In this document: positions 1-6,897 of the stretch, in pieces
Layout of the letters: every line of letters starts with the position of its first letter
Position numbering within the stretch: the first letter of the stretch is position 1
Assembly: GCA_016282055.1 (NCBI GenBank)
Contig: JAEEJT010000088.1
Span: forward strand, 1 to 7,242
Direction of reading: 5' to 3'
Source: Bacilli bacterium
GTDB taxonomy: Bacteria; Bacillota_I; Bacilli_A; ML615J-28; CAG-698
DNA: 7,242 bases
The notes under the pieces: model-generated
Databases searched by the model: none
Told to the model about the DNA's origin: nothing
What the model saw: only the letters and a program-made list of their open reading frames with translations
Translations under genes and position numbers: made by a program

Positions 1-2946
1 AGAGTAATTGGTCCAAGTGCCGGAAGGAACATCACACCAACTAATGATAATGGAAATTGGTATTTACCATTATCCTCATCATCAGTATTAAAATATGAGA
101 TACCAAGTCAATATTTAAATAATAGTAATGGTTCTCTAATTAATGGGGCAATAGGTTTCTTATTCATTCCTAGTGTATATAGTACCATCAATACTATTTT
201 TAGTATTTATGATAATAATGGCTATTCGCGATTGGTTTGTGAGAACGCAAATAATAATATCGTAATAAACCTATATGATAGTAATAATACTAATATCAAG
301 TCATATAACTTAGGGGTAAGTTATAAAGTAAGTACTATTAATTATTTTGGCTTTAGTTATTCATTTAATTTACATACTCATGCCATCACATTCCGTTTTC
401 TCTTCAACAACAAAACTCTTGAAGATACATTTACTAGTACTAATCAAGTGGTATTTAATTCCTTTAGCGTTGCCAGTCATAATGGCACCACTTCAACCGC
501 TTCATCATTTGAATTATATTCACTGATGTTTATGCCACTTCTTTTTAATATAAATGTATTAAGTAAATCAGAATTAATCAAGAATTATCATTTATTAAAG
601 GATATATATGAAACACCTATTGATAGAGATGAAGTAGATAGTATGGATACATATATATCAAACAAAGTAACTGATTCAACTGATTTTATACCTTTAAGTA
701 ATTCATTCATTTCAAAAAATGGAATAAAACCAATTCGAATCAATAAGAGGTACGATGAAGACTTAATAAGGAATAAATATTTTGTATATAACTCTAATGT
801 TAGACAAAACATGTTAAAACTGGATGGAGTTAATCTAGTATATGACCTTATTAAACATAATTCGTTCACTATCGGCATGAATGTCATTTTCAATCGCTTG
901 TTTGATACAAATTATATTTATACCATAAAAGATAATAATGAATTTATTTCTTTATTAGTTAAAAATGGTTATCTTTATATGGATTTAAATGGTAGTCAAA
1001 CTAATACTAATTTAGCTGTTGCGCCTAATACACTTTACTTTATTAGTCTAGAACTTGATTACATTATACCAGCTGATTCACTTCTTACTAATTACTATCA
1101 AGTAAGAACAGTATGTAATGGTCATTATTATCAAGATACTATCACACTACCATTATTAAGTGATCCACTACTTATTCTTGGTTCAAATGGCATGAATGAA
1201 GAAGCAAATAGTTTTATGGATGGCTATGTTAGTTCTTTATGTTATAAGGATGCGTATATGAGTGTGGAGAGTATTAATTTATTACAAGATGATGCTAGAC
1301 CAGTCACAACAGAAACAGAATATGATTACTTTGGTAGAGTCACAAATGAGTATTTAATAAAAGATAATATTAAACTTATAAAGACTCTAGACTACATTCA
1401 AGTAGAAGATACACCTAGCACTAATAAAGATACAATGTTTATAAATAGTGAAATAGTAAAAGATAGAAATTACACTACACTCTATCAAAGAAGCTATGAA
1501 TATGGAACTAATTATTCATATGGTAATATTACCAAAATAAAAGAGAATAATTCTCTAGTTAATCAATATTATTATAATGAAAAAGGATATCTTATTACTA
1601 GCTATGATATTAATAATGGCAAGAATGAGAACTTTGAATATGATGATAATGGTAATATAACAAGAAAACTAATCAGATCAAATATTGATGGAACTATCTA
1701 TGATGATATATTATTATATTATGACACTACATGGCCTGATAGATTAGTAGAATATAATGGCAAAAGAATAGATTATGATACAGATTCTATAGGCTGTCCT
1801 CATCATTATGGTATTTTTGTGAATGGAATATTCACAAGTGGAATAACATATTCATGGAGATGTTCTAAACTAATAGGATTAAATGACTCTATTAATAATA
1901 AAACTATTAGTTATGATTATGATGAAGAAGGAAAGAGAATAAGAAAGACAGTTAATAATGTTTCACATTATTACTATTATGAAGGTAATAGATTATTAGC
2001 AGAAACATATGGTAATAACAGACTTGATTTCTTATATGATGAGAATAATGAGTTAATAGGTTTTGATTATACTAGTAATAATAGTACTAATAGATACTAT
2101 TATATAAAAAACATCTTAGGTGATATTATAAAAATAGTAAACAATAGTAGTACTATTGTAGTATCATATTTATATAGTAGTTATGGAGAAGTACTATCTA
2201 TATCAGGAACTTTATCATCCACAATAGGAATCATTAATCCATTTAGATATCGAAGCTATTATTATGATATAGATACATCTATGTATTATCTAAAAACAAG
2301 ATATTATAATCCAGAATGGGGTAGATTCATTAGTAGTGATAACATTAGTTATCTAGAATATGATAATCCATTAGGAGTTAATCTATTTAGTTATTGTAAT
2401 AATAATCCTATAATGAATGTGGATCCTGAGGGAACATTATTTCTTGCAATCATAGGTGTCATTTCTGCTGCAGTGGCCTTAGCTGCGACTGTACATGATG
2501 TTGTTCAAATTGTAAATAATGTCGAAGTAAATTATGAAGAAACGGACCAAGATAATGTTCAAATTAAAAATTCTTATCTGTTGATTACTCCTTGGATGAG
2601 ATATGGTTATAGTTTTTATTTGAATCACATAAATAGTGAAACTAGAGATATAATTAAAGGCACATCATTCGGAATAGAATTTGAATGGCGATTTCACAAT
2701 ATTGCATATTATGTAGGAAGTGCGTTAAATGGTATCGGCTTTGATAGTATATTTGGATATTCATTAGACGAAGTAATAAAACAATCTCAAAATTTAGATG
2801 TTGGTGCGTCTATTTTTGAAGATAAACATGAATGGTATTTTTCTGGTGCTATGCACATTGGTTATTTATTATCAAATCGTTTTGCTGCAATTCATGATTT
2901 AATACTTCATTTGTGGAGAAAAATAAGAAATGAAGAAAAGGAGTAA
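1..2946 (+). CDS. RHS repeat-associated core domain protein with LamG-like domains (5' partial)
   Basis: This is the C-terminal 981 residues of a large RHS/YD-repeat protein, a family that forms a secreted or surface beta-barrel shell, often around a variable C-terminal effector. The frame is open from base 1 with no stop, so the true start and any signal peptide lie upstream. A TTG at 232 is only an in-frame leucine codon with no ribosome binding site. Window residues about 55-200 and 272-430 look like LamG/concanavalin-A sandwiches; the second ends in the typical FMDGYVSSLCYKDAYMS. Degenerate YD repeats follow from about 439 (YDYFGRVTNEY, FEYDDNGNITRKL at 545, YDYDEEGKRIRKT at 638). The RHS core covers about 746-811, with RYYNPEWGRFISSD at 767-780 and NLFSYCNNNPIMNVDPEG closing it. 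A 170-residue tail follows. The protein is very rich in Asn, Tyr and Ser. The family call is firm; the role (adhesin, wall-associated protein or toxin carrier) is inferred. Confidence 0.93.
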   Translation, partial: RVIGPSAGRNITPTNDNGNWYLPLSSSSVLKYEIPSQYLNNSNGSLINGAIGFLFIPSVYSTINTIFSIYDNNGYSRLVCENANNNIVINLYDSNNTNIKSYNLGVSYKVSTINYFGFSYSFNLHTHAITFRFLFNNKTLEDTFTSTNQVVFNSFSVASHNGTTSTASSFELYSLMFMPLLFNINVLSKSELIKNYHLLKDIYETPIDRDEVDSMDTYISNKVTDSTDFIPLSNSFISKNGIKPIRINKRYDEDLIRNKYFVYNSNVRQNMLKLDGVNLVYDLIKHNSFTIGMNVIFNRLFDTNYIYTIKDNNEFISLLVKNGYLYMDLNGSQTNTNLAVAPNTLYFISLELDYIIPADSLLTNYYQVRTVCNGHYYQDTITLPLLSDPLLILGSNGMNEEANSFMDGYVSSLCYKDAYMSVESINLLQDDARPVTTETEYDYFGRVTNEYLIKDNIKLIKTLDYIQVEDTPSTNKDTMFINSEIVKDRNYTTLYQRSYEYGTNYSYGNITKIKENNSLVNQYYYNEKGYLITSYDINNGKNENFEYDDNGNITRKLIRSNIDGTIYDDILLYYDTTWPDRLVEYNGKRIDYDTDSIGCPHHYGIFVNGIFTSGITYSWRCSKLIGLNDSINNKTISYDYDEEGKRIRKTVNNVSHYYYYEGNRLLAETYGNNRLDFLYDENNELIGFDYTSNNSTNRYYYIKNILGDIIKIVNNSSTIVVSYLYSSYGEVLSISGTLSSTIGIINPFRYRSYYYDIDTSMYYLKTRYYNPEWGRFISSDNISYLEYDNPLGVNLFSYCNNNPIMNVDPEGTLFLAIIGVISAAVALAATVHDVVQIVNNVEVNYEETDQDNVQIKNSYLLITPWMRYGYSFYLNHINSETRDIIKGTSFGIEFEWRFHNIAYYVGSALNGIGFDSIFGYSLDEVIKQSQNLDVGASIFEDKHEWYFSGAMHIGYLLSNRFAAIHDLILHLWRKIRNEEKE
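814..1290 (+). other. LamG/concanavalin-A-like domain within the RHS protein
   Basis: Window residues 272-430 of the RHS protein show the pattern of a LamG-type jelly-roll. It starts with a strand around LKLDGVNLVYDLI, followed by a 'SFTIGMNVIF' strand, a central NTLYFISLELDY strand and LLILGSNG. It closes with FMDGYVSSLCYKDAYMSVESI, matching the family's usual ending in which a 'G-x-hydrophobic' strand is followed by a short 'S' turn and helix. A similar but weaker pattern precedes it at about residues 55-200. Such domains usually bind carbohydrate or protein at the cell surface. The ligand cannot be told from the sequence. Confidence 0.6.
2236..2433 (+). other. RHS repeat-associated core domain
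   Basis: The segment runs from NPFRYRSYYYD through TSMYYLKTRYYNPEWGRFIS to FSYCNNNPIMNVDPEG. This is the hallmark RHS-associated core: 'F-RYRGYYYD..TGLYYL..RYY.P..GRFIS.D' followed by 'N.Y.YC.NNP....DP.G'. In characterised RHS toxins the core closes the shell, and the sequence after the DP-G motif is the variable, often autoproteolytically released, module. Here that boundary is DPEG at 2422-2433. Confidence 0.95.
2434..2943 (+). other. Variable C-terminal module of the RHS protein, function unknown
   Basis: These 170 residues follow the DPEG boundary. They start with a hydrophobic stretch (LFLAIIGVISAAVALAATV, residues about 813-831), which could be a membrane-inserting or helical segment. 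A mixed region follows with ITPWMRYGYSFYLNHINS, EFEWRFHNIAYYVGSAL and HEWYFSGAMHIGYLL, and it ends in a basic/acidic tail, LWRKIRNEEKE. The several histidines do not form a nuclease or protease motif I know. From memory, similar tails (PWxxYGYxFYLNHIN..., FEWxxHNxAxY) occur on RHS proteins of other uncultured Firmicutes. That would suggest a conserved Firmicutes tail family rather than a unique toxin. It may be an effector or a structural end-cap. Confidence 0.5.
2915..2918 (+). promoter_or_regulatory. Ribosome binding site for the overlapping membrane-protein gene
   Basis: GGAG lies 11 bases before the ATG at 2930, inside the end of the RHS reading frame. It supports starting the downstream protein at 2930. 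That start also supplies the basic N-terminus and membrane segment, which any later ATG would remove. Confidence 0.55.
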
Positions 2947-3796
2947 AATACTAATTGTTTTTGTTTTTCTTGGTGTTATTCGTCTTCTTTTTGTATTTGC
3001 AATTATTATTTGGATTACATATATAGTTCATATAAATAATAAAGTGAAGTCGATAATGTCTAGAATAGATGAAAGTTATGATTTTGTATATTATAATGAT
3101 TATGATTTCTATTATAAAGGAGAACGACATTATTTTGGTCACTTTTTGGAAAAAAATGACTATAATTTTGATATTGAATATATAAGTCATGATTATTTAA
3201 TATATTCAAAACATAATAATAAAAGATATGATTATTATTTAATGAATGGCAGCGGAGATATAATGTTGATATATAGTTCGCAATTTGATTATCACATAGA
3301 TGCACTTAGCAATAATATATTATATTTTAGATATAAAGATGACAATATTATTTATGATTTAATTACAAAAGAAGAAAAAAAGATATCTGTAGAAGAATAC
3401 TATTTAAAGGCTTTTGAAACTAAATATATACTAAAATATGATCAAAGTCTTACAATAAATAATATTTTTATAACAGATACATATTCAAATGAAACTAAAG
3501 AAATTTCGATTGAAAAACTATTAGATAATGAACTAATATATAACTTATATATTGAAAGGAAAAAAATATCATTAAATCCGTTAGATATAAAAAGTATTTG
3601 GTTATATAAGAATAATATATATATTAGTATTAGTCCAGAAAATATAAATGGTATAACAATAAAATATGAATTTGATTCTGGTACTATTGAAATTGTAAAC
3701 AGGTTTAGCTGGAAATATTTAGAACATCTTCATTTTTGTTATATTGGAAATGCTGATTGTGAGCCAATAGAATACTTGTTAAATAATCAAAAGTAA
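2930..3796 (+). CDS. Membrane-anchored hypothetical protein, possible immunity or accessory partner of the RHS protein
   Basis: I do not recognise this 288-residue protein. It starts MKKRSK, followed by one strong hydrophobic segment at about residues 7-35, so it is probably a type II-anchored protein with about 250 residues outside the cell or in the envelope. The rest is rich in Tyr, Asn, Asp and Ile. It alternates short beta-strand-like blocks with polar turns (DYLIYSK, NNILYFRYKDDNIIYDL, KYILKYD, SIWLYKNNIYISIS), suggesting a beta-propeller-like fold. The only two cysteines, at about 270 and 277, could form a disulfide. The gene overlaps the RHS gene by 17 bases in another frame, so co-transcription and translational coupling are likely. 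In polymorphic-toxin loci this position usually holds the immunity gene, and a membrane-bound beta-rich protein could fill that role. This is inference from position only. Confidence 0.85.
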   Translation: MKKRSKILIVFVFLGVIRLLFVFAIIIWITYIVHINNKVKSIMSRIDESYDFVYYNDYDFYYKGERHYFGHFLEKNDYNFDIEYISHDYLIYSKHNNKRYDYYLMNGSGDIMLIYSSQFDYHIDALSNNILYFRYKDDNIIYDLITKEEKKISVEEYYLKAFETKYILKYDQSLTINNIFITDTYSNETKEISIEKLLDNELIYNLYIERKKISLNPLDIKSIWLYKNNIYISISPENINGITIKYEFDSGTIEIVNRFSWKYLEHLHFCYIGNADCEPIEYLLNNQK

Positions 3797-3972
3797 TCAT
3801 GTCTTTATATTTATTTCATTGATAAAAAATGATTAGAAAATAAATGAAATGCAATAAAGTAGTTTTAAGGAAGAATGTTAAAGTCAAAAACATAAAATAG
3901 TTATAATTTCTTGCTGTTTCTATGATATTTATGCGACGTTTTTATAAATTACAGAAAGTAATAATAACACTG
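3797..3972. other. Non-coding spacer without recognised features
   Basis: This AT-rich stretch after the membrane-protein stop codon holds no credible gene. The longest ATG-started frame I followed (3845 onward) has 18 codons and no ribosome binding site. Short inverted repeats occur (3794-3800 with 3829-3835; 3813-3820 with 3843-3850), but they are weak and expected in such AT-rich DNA. I see no tRNA, riboswitch or mobile-element end here. Confidence 0.6.
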
Positions 3973-4007
3973 AAAAGGTCATAAGCATTAAAACTTATGA
4001 CCTTTTT
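3973..4007 (+). terminator. Rho-independent terminator, possibly bidirectional
   Basis: A perfect 13-bp inverted repeat (3973-3985 AAAAGGTCATAAG with 3994-4006 CTTATGACCTTTT) encloses an 8-base loop and ends in a run of five T. It probably ends the RHS/membrane-protein transcript, 176 bases after the last stop codon. It also insulates the threonine operon, whose promoter lies just downstream. The A-run on the left arm would give a U-run on the opposite strand, so it could work both ways, although no gene in the window converges on it. Confidence 0.85.
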
Positions 4008-4028
4008 ATTATATTTCATAAAAAACAC

Positions 4029-4056
4029 TTGCCTTTATAAATAAAAAGTGTATAAT
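4029..4056 (+). promoter_or_regulatory. Sigma-A-type promoter of the threonine operon
   Basis: A -35-like TTGCCT (4029-4034, four of six consensus bases) is separated by 16 bases from a perfect -10 TATAAT (4051-4056). Transcription would start near 4063, giving a leader of only about 37 bases before thrC. It lies just after the terminator hairpin and is the only good promoter-like element between the two gene blocks. Confidence 0.7.
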
Positions 4057-4087
4057 ATTTATAAACAAATGTTCAATAATTCATTAC

Positions 4088-4093
4088 AAGGAG
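4088..4093 (+). promoter_or_regulatory. Ribosome binding site for thrC
   Basis: AAGGAG is placed six bases before the ATG at 4100. It fixes the thrC start and matches the position where threonine synthases begin. Confidence 0.85.
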
Positions 4094-4099
4094 TTAGCG

Positions 4100-5566
4100 A
4101 TGTTAGTTAGTACAAGAGATATAAAAGAAAAAGAAATTAAATCATCACAAGCGATAATCGAAGGATTAAGTAATGATGGGGGATTATTCGTAAAAAAAGA
4201 TATTCCTTTTTTTAATGAAACTGAATTTCTTAATTTATCAAAACTTGATTATTATCATCTAGCAGCGAAGATAATTAGTAGATATTTAGATGATTTAGAT
4301 GAAGAAGAAGTGCTTGATATAATTAAAGAATCATATAATGGTAAATTTGATATTGATGAATTAGTTAATTTAAATAAAACTAAAGATTGTTTTGTTTTAG
4401 AATTATACCATGGTCCAACTTGTGCCTTTAAAGATATGGCATTATTAGTTTTACCTAATCTTCTTAAGAAATGCCATGAAATAAATAATGATGGCGCACA
4501 AACTATTATTTTGACTGCTACATCGGGAGATACGGGTAGTAGTGCCTTGAATGGATTTAAGGATGATAAAAACACCAAGATGATAGTATTCTATCCGACT
4601 AGTGGTGTTAGTGCTATCCAAGAGCGCCAAATGTTAGATCTCGCGTCAATTGAGCGAAGAGTAATTGCGATTGATGGTAATTTTGATGATGCTCAAAGAT
4701 TAGTTAAGAAAATATTTAATGATGATGAAATAAAAAAAGAAAGTAATGCTAAACTGTCAAGTGCTAATTCAATAAATATAGGTAGATTACTTCCGCAAAT
4801 AGTTTATTATTTCAAGAGCTATTTTGATTTAGTAGAAAGAAGCGAAATATCAATTGGTGAAAAAATCAACTTTTCAGTTCCTACTGGTAATTTTGGTGAC
4901 ATCCTTGCTGGTTTCCTTGCTATGAAAATGGGTCTACCAGTTAATAAACTAATTTGTGCATCGAATGAAAATAATGTTTTAACTGACTTCTTTAATAATA
5001 AGAAATATGATAAGAAAAGAGTACTTCATAAGACAATATCACCATCAATGGATATTTTAGTATCTTCTAATTTAGAAAGATTATTATATTATGTTACTAA
5101 ATCACCAGAAGAAGTAAAAAAGATGATGGATGACCTAGATAAATATGGTGAATATGAAATTGATAAGAAATATGATTTATCGATGTTTGATTCTTTCTAT
5201 CTAACAGAAACTGAGACAAAAGAAGTAATCAAGAAAGTATATGAAGATAATCATTATTTAATTGATACACATACGGCAGTTGGTTATGGGGCTTATTTAA
5301 AATATCAAAAGGAATCATTAGATAAGACAAAAACGATAGTTTTATCGACAGCTCATCCTTATAAATTCCCTCTTGCGATCTTAAATGCCTTAGGAATGGA
5401 AGAGACTGATGAATTTACAGCGATCGACAAATTAGAATCATTAACTGGTATTAAGCGTCCAGAGATGATTAATAAGCTTAATAAAGAATATAAGAAGACA
5501 GTATTTAGTAAAGATGAAGCTTATAATAAAACAAAGAAATTAATTGAGGAATTAAATTATGTTTGA
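4100..5566 (+). CDS. thrC: Threonine synthase
   Basis: This PLP enzyme converts O-phospho-L-homoserine and water to L-threonine and phosphate, the last step of threonine synthesis in the cytoplasm. It has 488 residues, the usual size for the long threonine synthase class (E. coli-like, with an N-terminal domain before the PLP fold). Visible motifs are the N-terminal STRD...GLSNDGGLFV, GPTCAFKD with the expected PLP Schiff-base lysine at 111, ATSGDTGSSA (140-149) for phosphate/PLP binding, YPTSGVS, SANSINIGRLLPQ (221-233), PTGNFGDILAG (261-271), DTHTAVGYGAY and STAHPYKFP. No key motif is missing. It is first in the operon, with its own promoter and ribosome binding site. It ends in TGA and overlaps thrB by 8 bases, which points to translational coupling. 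Confidence 0.98.
   Translation: MLVSTRDIKEKEIKSSQAIIEGLSNDGGLFVKKDIPFFNETEFLNLSKLDYYHLAAKIISRYLDDLDEEEVLDIIKESYNGKFDIDELVNLNKTKDCFVLELYHGPTCAFKDMALLVLPNLLKKCHEINNDGAQTIILTATSGDTGSSALNGFKDDKNTKMIVFYPTSGVSAIQERQMLDLASIERRVIAIDGNFDDAQRLVKKIFNDDEIKKESNAKLSSANSINIGRLLPQIVYYFKSYFDLVERSEISIGEKINFSVPTGNFGDILAGFLAMKMGLPVNKLICASNENNVLTDFFNNKKYDKKRVLHKTISPSMDILVSSNLERLLYYVTKSPEEVKKMMDDLDKYGEYEIDKKYDLSMFDSFYLTETETKEVIKKVYEDNHYLIDTHTAVGYGAYLKYQKESLDKTKTIVLSTAHPYKFPLAILNALGMEETDEFTAIDKLESLTGIKRPEMINKLNKEYKKTVFSKDEAYNKTKKLIEELNYV
5546..5550 (+). promoter_or_regulatory. Ribosome binding site for thrB within the end of thrC
   Basis: GAGGA lies eight bases before the ATG at 5559, inside the last codons of thrC. 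It supports the overlapping start rather than a later one that would shorten the unusual lysine-rich N-terminus. Confidence 0.7.
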
Positions 5567-6464
5567 TTTTTTGAAAAAGAAAAACAATAATCGTTATGAA
5601 ATAATCGTTCCCGCAACATCGGCTAATCTTGGTCCTGGTTTTGACTGCCTGGGGGTGAGTTTAGATTTATATAATCATTTTTTCTTAAAAAGAACAGAAA
5701 GTGAGAAATATGAATTTATTGGTGTGAAAGAAGAATTCCAAAACGATAATAATTTAGTGATTGTGGCTGCCAAGGCAACATATTTCTACCTAAAAATTAA
5801 AGAAATTCCTTTTTCTTTAGAAATTAAAGAAGAAGTACCAGTTTCCCGAGGTCTTGGTAGTAGTGCCACTTGCATTATTGCTGGAATCGTAGGGGCGATG
5901 TTAATTGGCAAGAAAAAACTAAGTGATGAAGAAATAATAAATATTGCGACTTCGATTGAAGGACATCCCGATAATGTCGTTCCGGCTTATTATGGATCAC
6001 TCAATGCATCATTCTTGGAAGGAAATAATGTATATCATACGAGATATGATGTCGATGAAGGACTATGCTTCAATCTTTTGGTTCCTCCTTTTGAAATGAG
6101 TACAAAAGAAAGTAGAGAAGTACTACCAAAAGAAATTAGCTATAAAGATATGGTTTACAGTATGAGTAGAGCAATCTCTATTCCAAAGGCGATGGAAGAA
6201 GGAGATTTATCGAAATTATATTTATTACTAAATGATAAAATACATGAACCATATCGGATGCCTTTAATTAAAGGTAGTGATGAATTTATTAAATTTGCAA
6301 AAAAGAAAGAACTACCAATCTGTTTAAGTGGCAGTGGTTCCACGCTTTTAATTATTTCAGGTGATTCCATAAAATCAGATTTAGAAAAAATAAACCCGGA
6401 ATGGAATTATTATGAACTAAAAATATGTAAGAAAGGAACAACTTGGGTGGAGTACGATGATTAA
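5559..6464 (+). CDS. thrB: Homoserine kinase (GHMP family)
   Basis: This enzyme phosphorylates L-homoserine with ATP to give O-phosphohomoserine, the substrate of ThrC just upstream. Its 301 residues fit the family. All three GHMP-kinase signatures are present: VPATSANLGPGFDCLG (17-32), the ATP-binding loop PVSRGLGSSATC (94-105) and the C-terminal CLSGSGSTLL (255-264). EGHPDNVVPA (134-143), typical of homoserine kinases, is also present. The N-terminus MFDFLKKKNNNR adds about ten residues before the first strand compared with many homologues. The ribosome binding site and overlap with thrC support this start, and no later ATG precedes the first motif. Its stop codon overlaps the next gene by 8 bases. 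Confidence 0.98.
   Translation: MFDFLKKKNNNRYEIIVPATSANLGPGFDCLGVSLDLYNHFFLKRTESEKYEFIGVKEEFQNDNNLVIVAAKATYFYLKIKEIPFSLEIKEEVPVSRGLGSSATCIIAGIVGAMLIGKKKLSDEEIINIATSIEGHPDNVVPAYYGSLNASFLEGNNVYHTRYDVDEGLCFNLLVPPFEMSTKESREVLPKEISYKDMVYSMSRAISIPKAMEEGDLSKLYLLLNDKIHEPYRMPLIKGSDEFIKFAKKKELPICLSGSGSTLLIISGDSIKSDLEKINPEWNYYELKICKKGTTWVEYDD
6449..6452 (+). promoter_or_regulatory. Ribosome binding site for the ACT-domain gene
   Basis: GGAG lies four bases before the ATG at 6457, inside the last codons of thrB. The spacing is short but usable, and ribosomes finishing thrB could also reinitiate here. Confidence 0.5.
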
Positions 6465-6888
6465 AGATTTCCTTGTTGTCCATAAAGATATTGTCCCTAA
6501 AAATGTTTTACTTGTTATTGATGCCCAAAAGCTCATCAACGAGGAACATTTATCAGTATCAGATGCCTGTAAAAAGGTTGATATTTCTCGGGGAACATTT
6601 TATAAATATAAAGATTTAGTATTTATGCCTTCGATTGAGGTTGGTAAAAAAGCGATATTCTCTTTTGTTTTAGAAAACAAAAAAGGAGTATTATCGAATT
6701 TACTTAATAATATTGCCTCACATGGTGGCAATATTTTATCAATCAATCAAGAAATGCCAATCAATGGGATTGCCTTTGTGACAATCACGATAGACGTAAT
6801 TGATGCGACATCGGAACTTGATGCTTTTATTTCGATGATTACTAAACTTGATGGGGTTAGAAGTGCTAAACTTCTAACAATTGAATAG
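6457..6888 (+). CDS. ACT-domain protein of the UPF0735/PheB type, putative amino-acid-responsive regulator
   Basis: This small 143-residue protein matches the UPF0735 (PheB-like) layout. Residues about 1-60 carry a helical, helix-turn-helix-like segment with the characteristic SVSDACKKVDISRGTFYKYKD. Residues about 68-143 form one ACT domain (FSFVLENKKGVLSNLLNNIA, then GGNILSINQEMPINGIAFVTITID). ACT domains bind small ligands, usually amino acids, at dimer interfaces; the start 'ENKKGVL' is the usual ligand loop. The family has no firmly established biochemical function, and the B. subtilis member pheB lies beside pheA. Here it is wedged between thrB and hom with an 8-base overlap and no intergenic gap, so sensing threonine or a related amino acid for pathway control is plausible. 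Binding to DNA, RNA or Hom are all open possibilities. Confidence 0.88.
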   Translation: MIKDFLVVHKDIVPKNVLLVIDAQKLINEEHLSVSDACKKVDISRGTFYKYKDLVFMPSIEVGKKAIFSFVLENKKGVLSNLLNNIASHGGNILSINQEMPINGIAFVTITIDVIDATSELDAFISMITKLDGVRSAKLLTIE

Positions 6889-6893
6889 GAGGT
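6887..6893 (+). promoter_or_regulatory. Strong ribosome binding site for hom, overlapping the preceding stop codon
   Basis: AGGAGGT, a near-perfect Shine-Dalgarno, lies four bases before the hom ATG at 6898. Its first two bases are the AG of the TAG stop codon of the ACT-domain gene. A ribosome ending there sits on the hom initiation site, so the two genes are probably translated together. Confidence 0.8.
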
Positions 6894-6897
6894 CTAT

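Noticed and set aside
588..893. Open frame of 101 codons on the minus strand
   Set aside because: It lies fully inside the RHS gene on the opposite strand, and its translation shows no recognisable motif. It is a shadow of the coding frame.
2141..2159. Near-perfect 19-base palindrome centred on 2150
   Set aside because: It lies in the RHS coding frame, where AGT, ACT and AAT codons recur; such a palindrome is likely by chance, and no regulatory context surrounds it.
2951..3305. Two overlapping minus-strand open frames of about 80 codons
   Set aside because: Both are antisense to the membrane-protein gene and consist of low-complexity Ile/Asn/Lys/His/Tyr runs caused by the AT-rich sense strand.
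3794..3850. Two interleaved short inverted repeats that could form a pseudoknot
   Set aside because: The stems are 7-8 bp, almost all A-T, with loops over 20 bases. In DNA this AT-rich they are expected by chance, and no downstream gene start is within reach.
4255..4578. Minus-strand open frame of 107 codons
   Set aside because: It is antisense to the conserved PLP-binding region of thrC, where the plus-strand frame is certain.
5564..5566. TGA codon possibly read as tryptophan (Mollicutes code), extending thrC
   Set aside because: No TGA interrupts any other gene, Trp is written TGG in RHS and thrB, and stopping here gives the same 8-base overlap as at the next junction. The extension would add only about nine residues.
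6155..6370. Minus-strand open frame of 71 codons
   Set aside because: It is antisense to the 3' part of thrB, including its third GHMP motif, and has no motif of its own.
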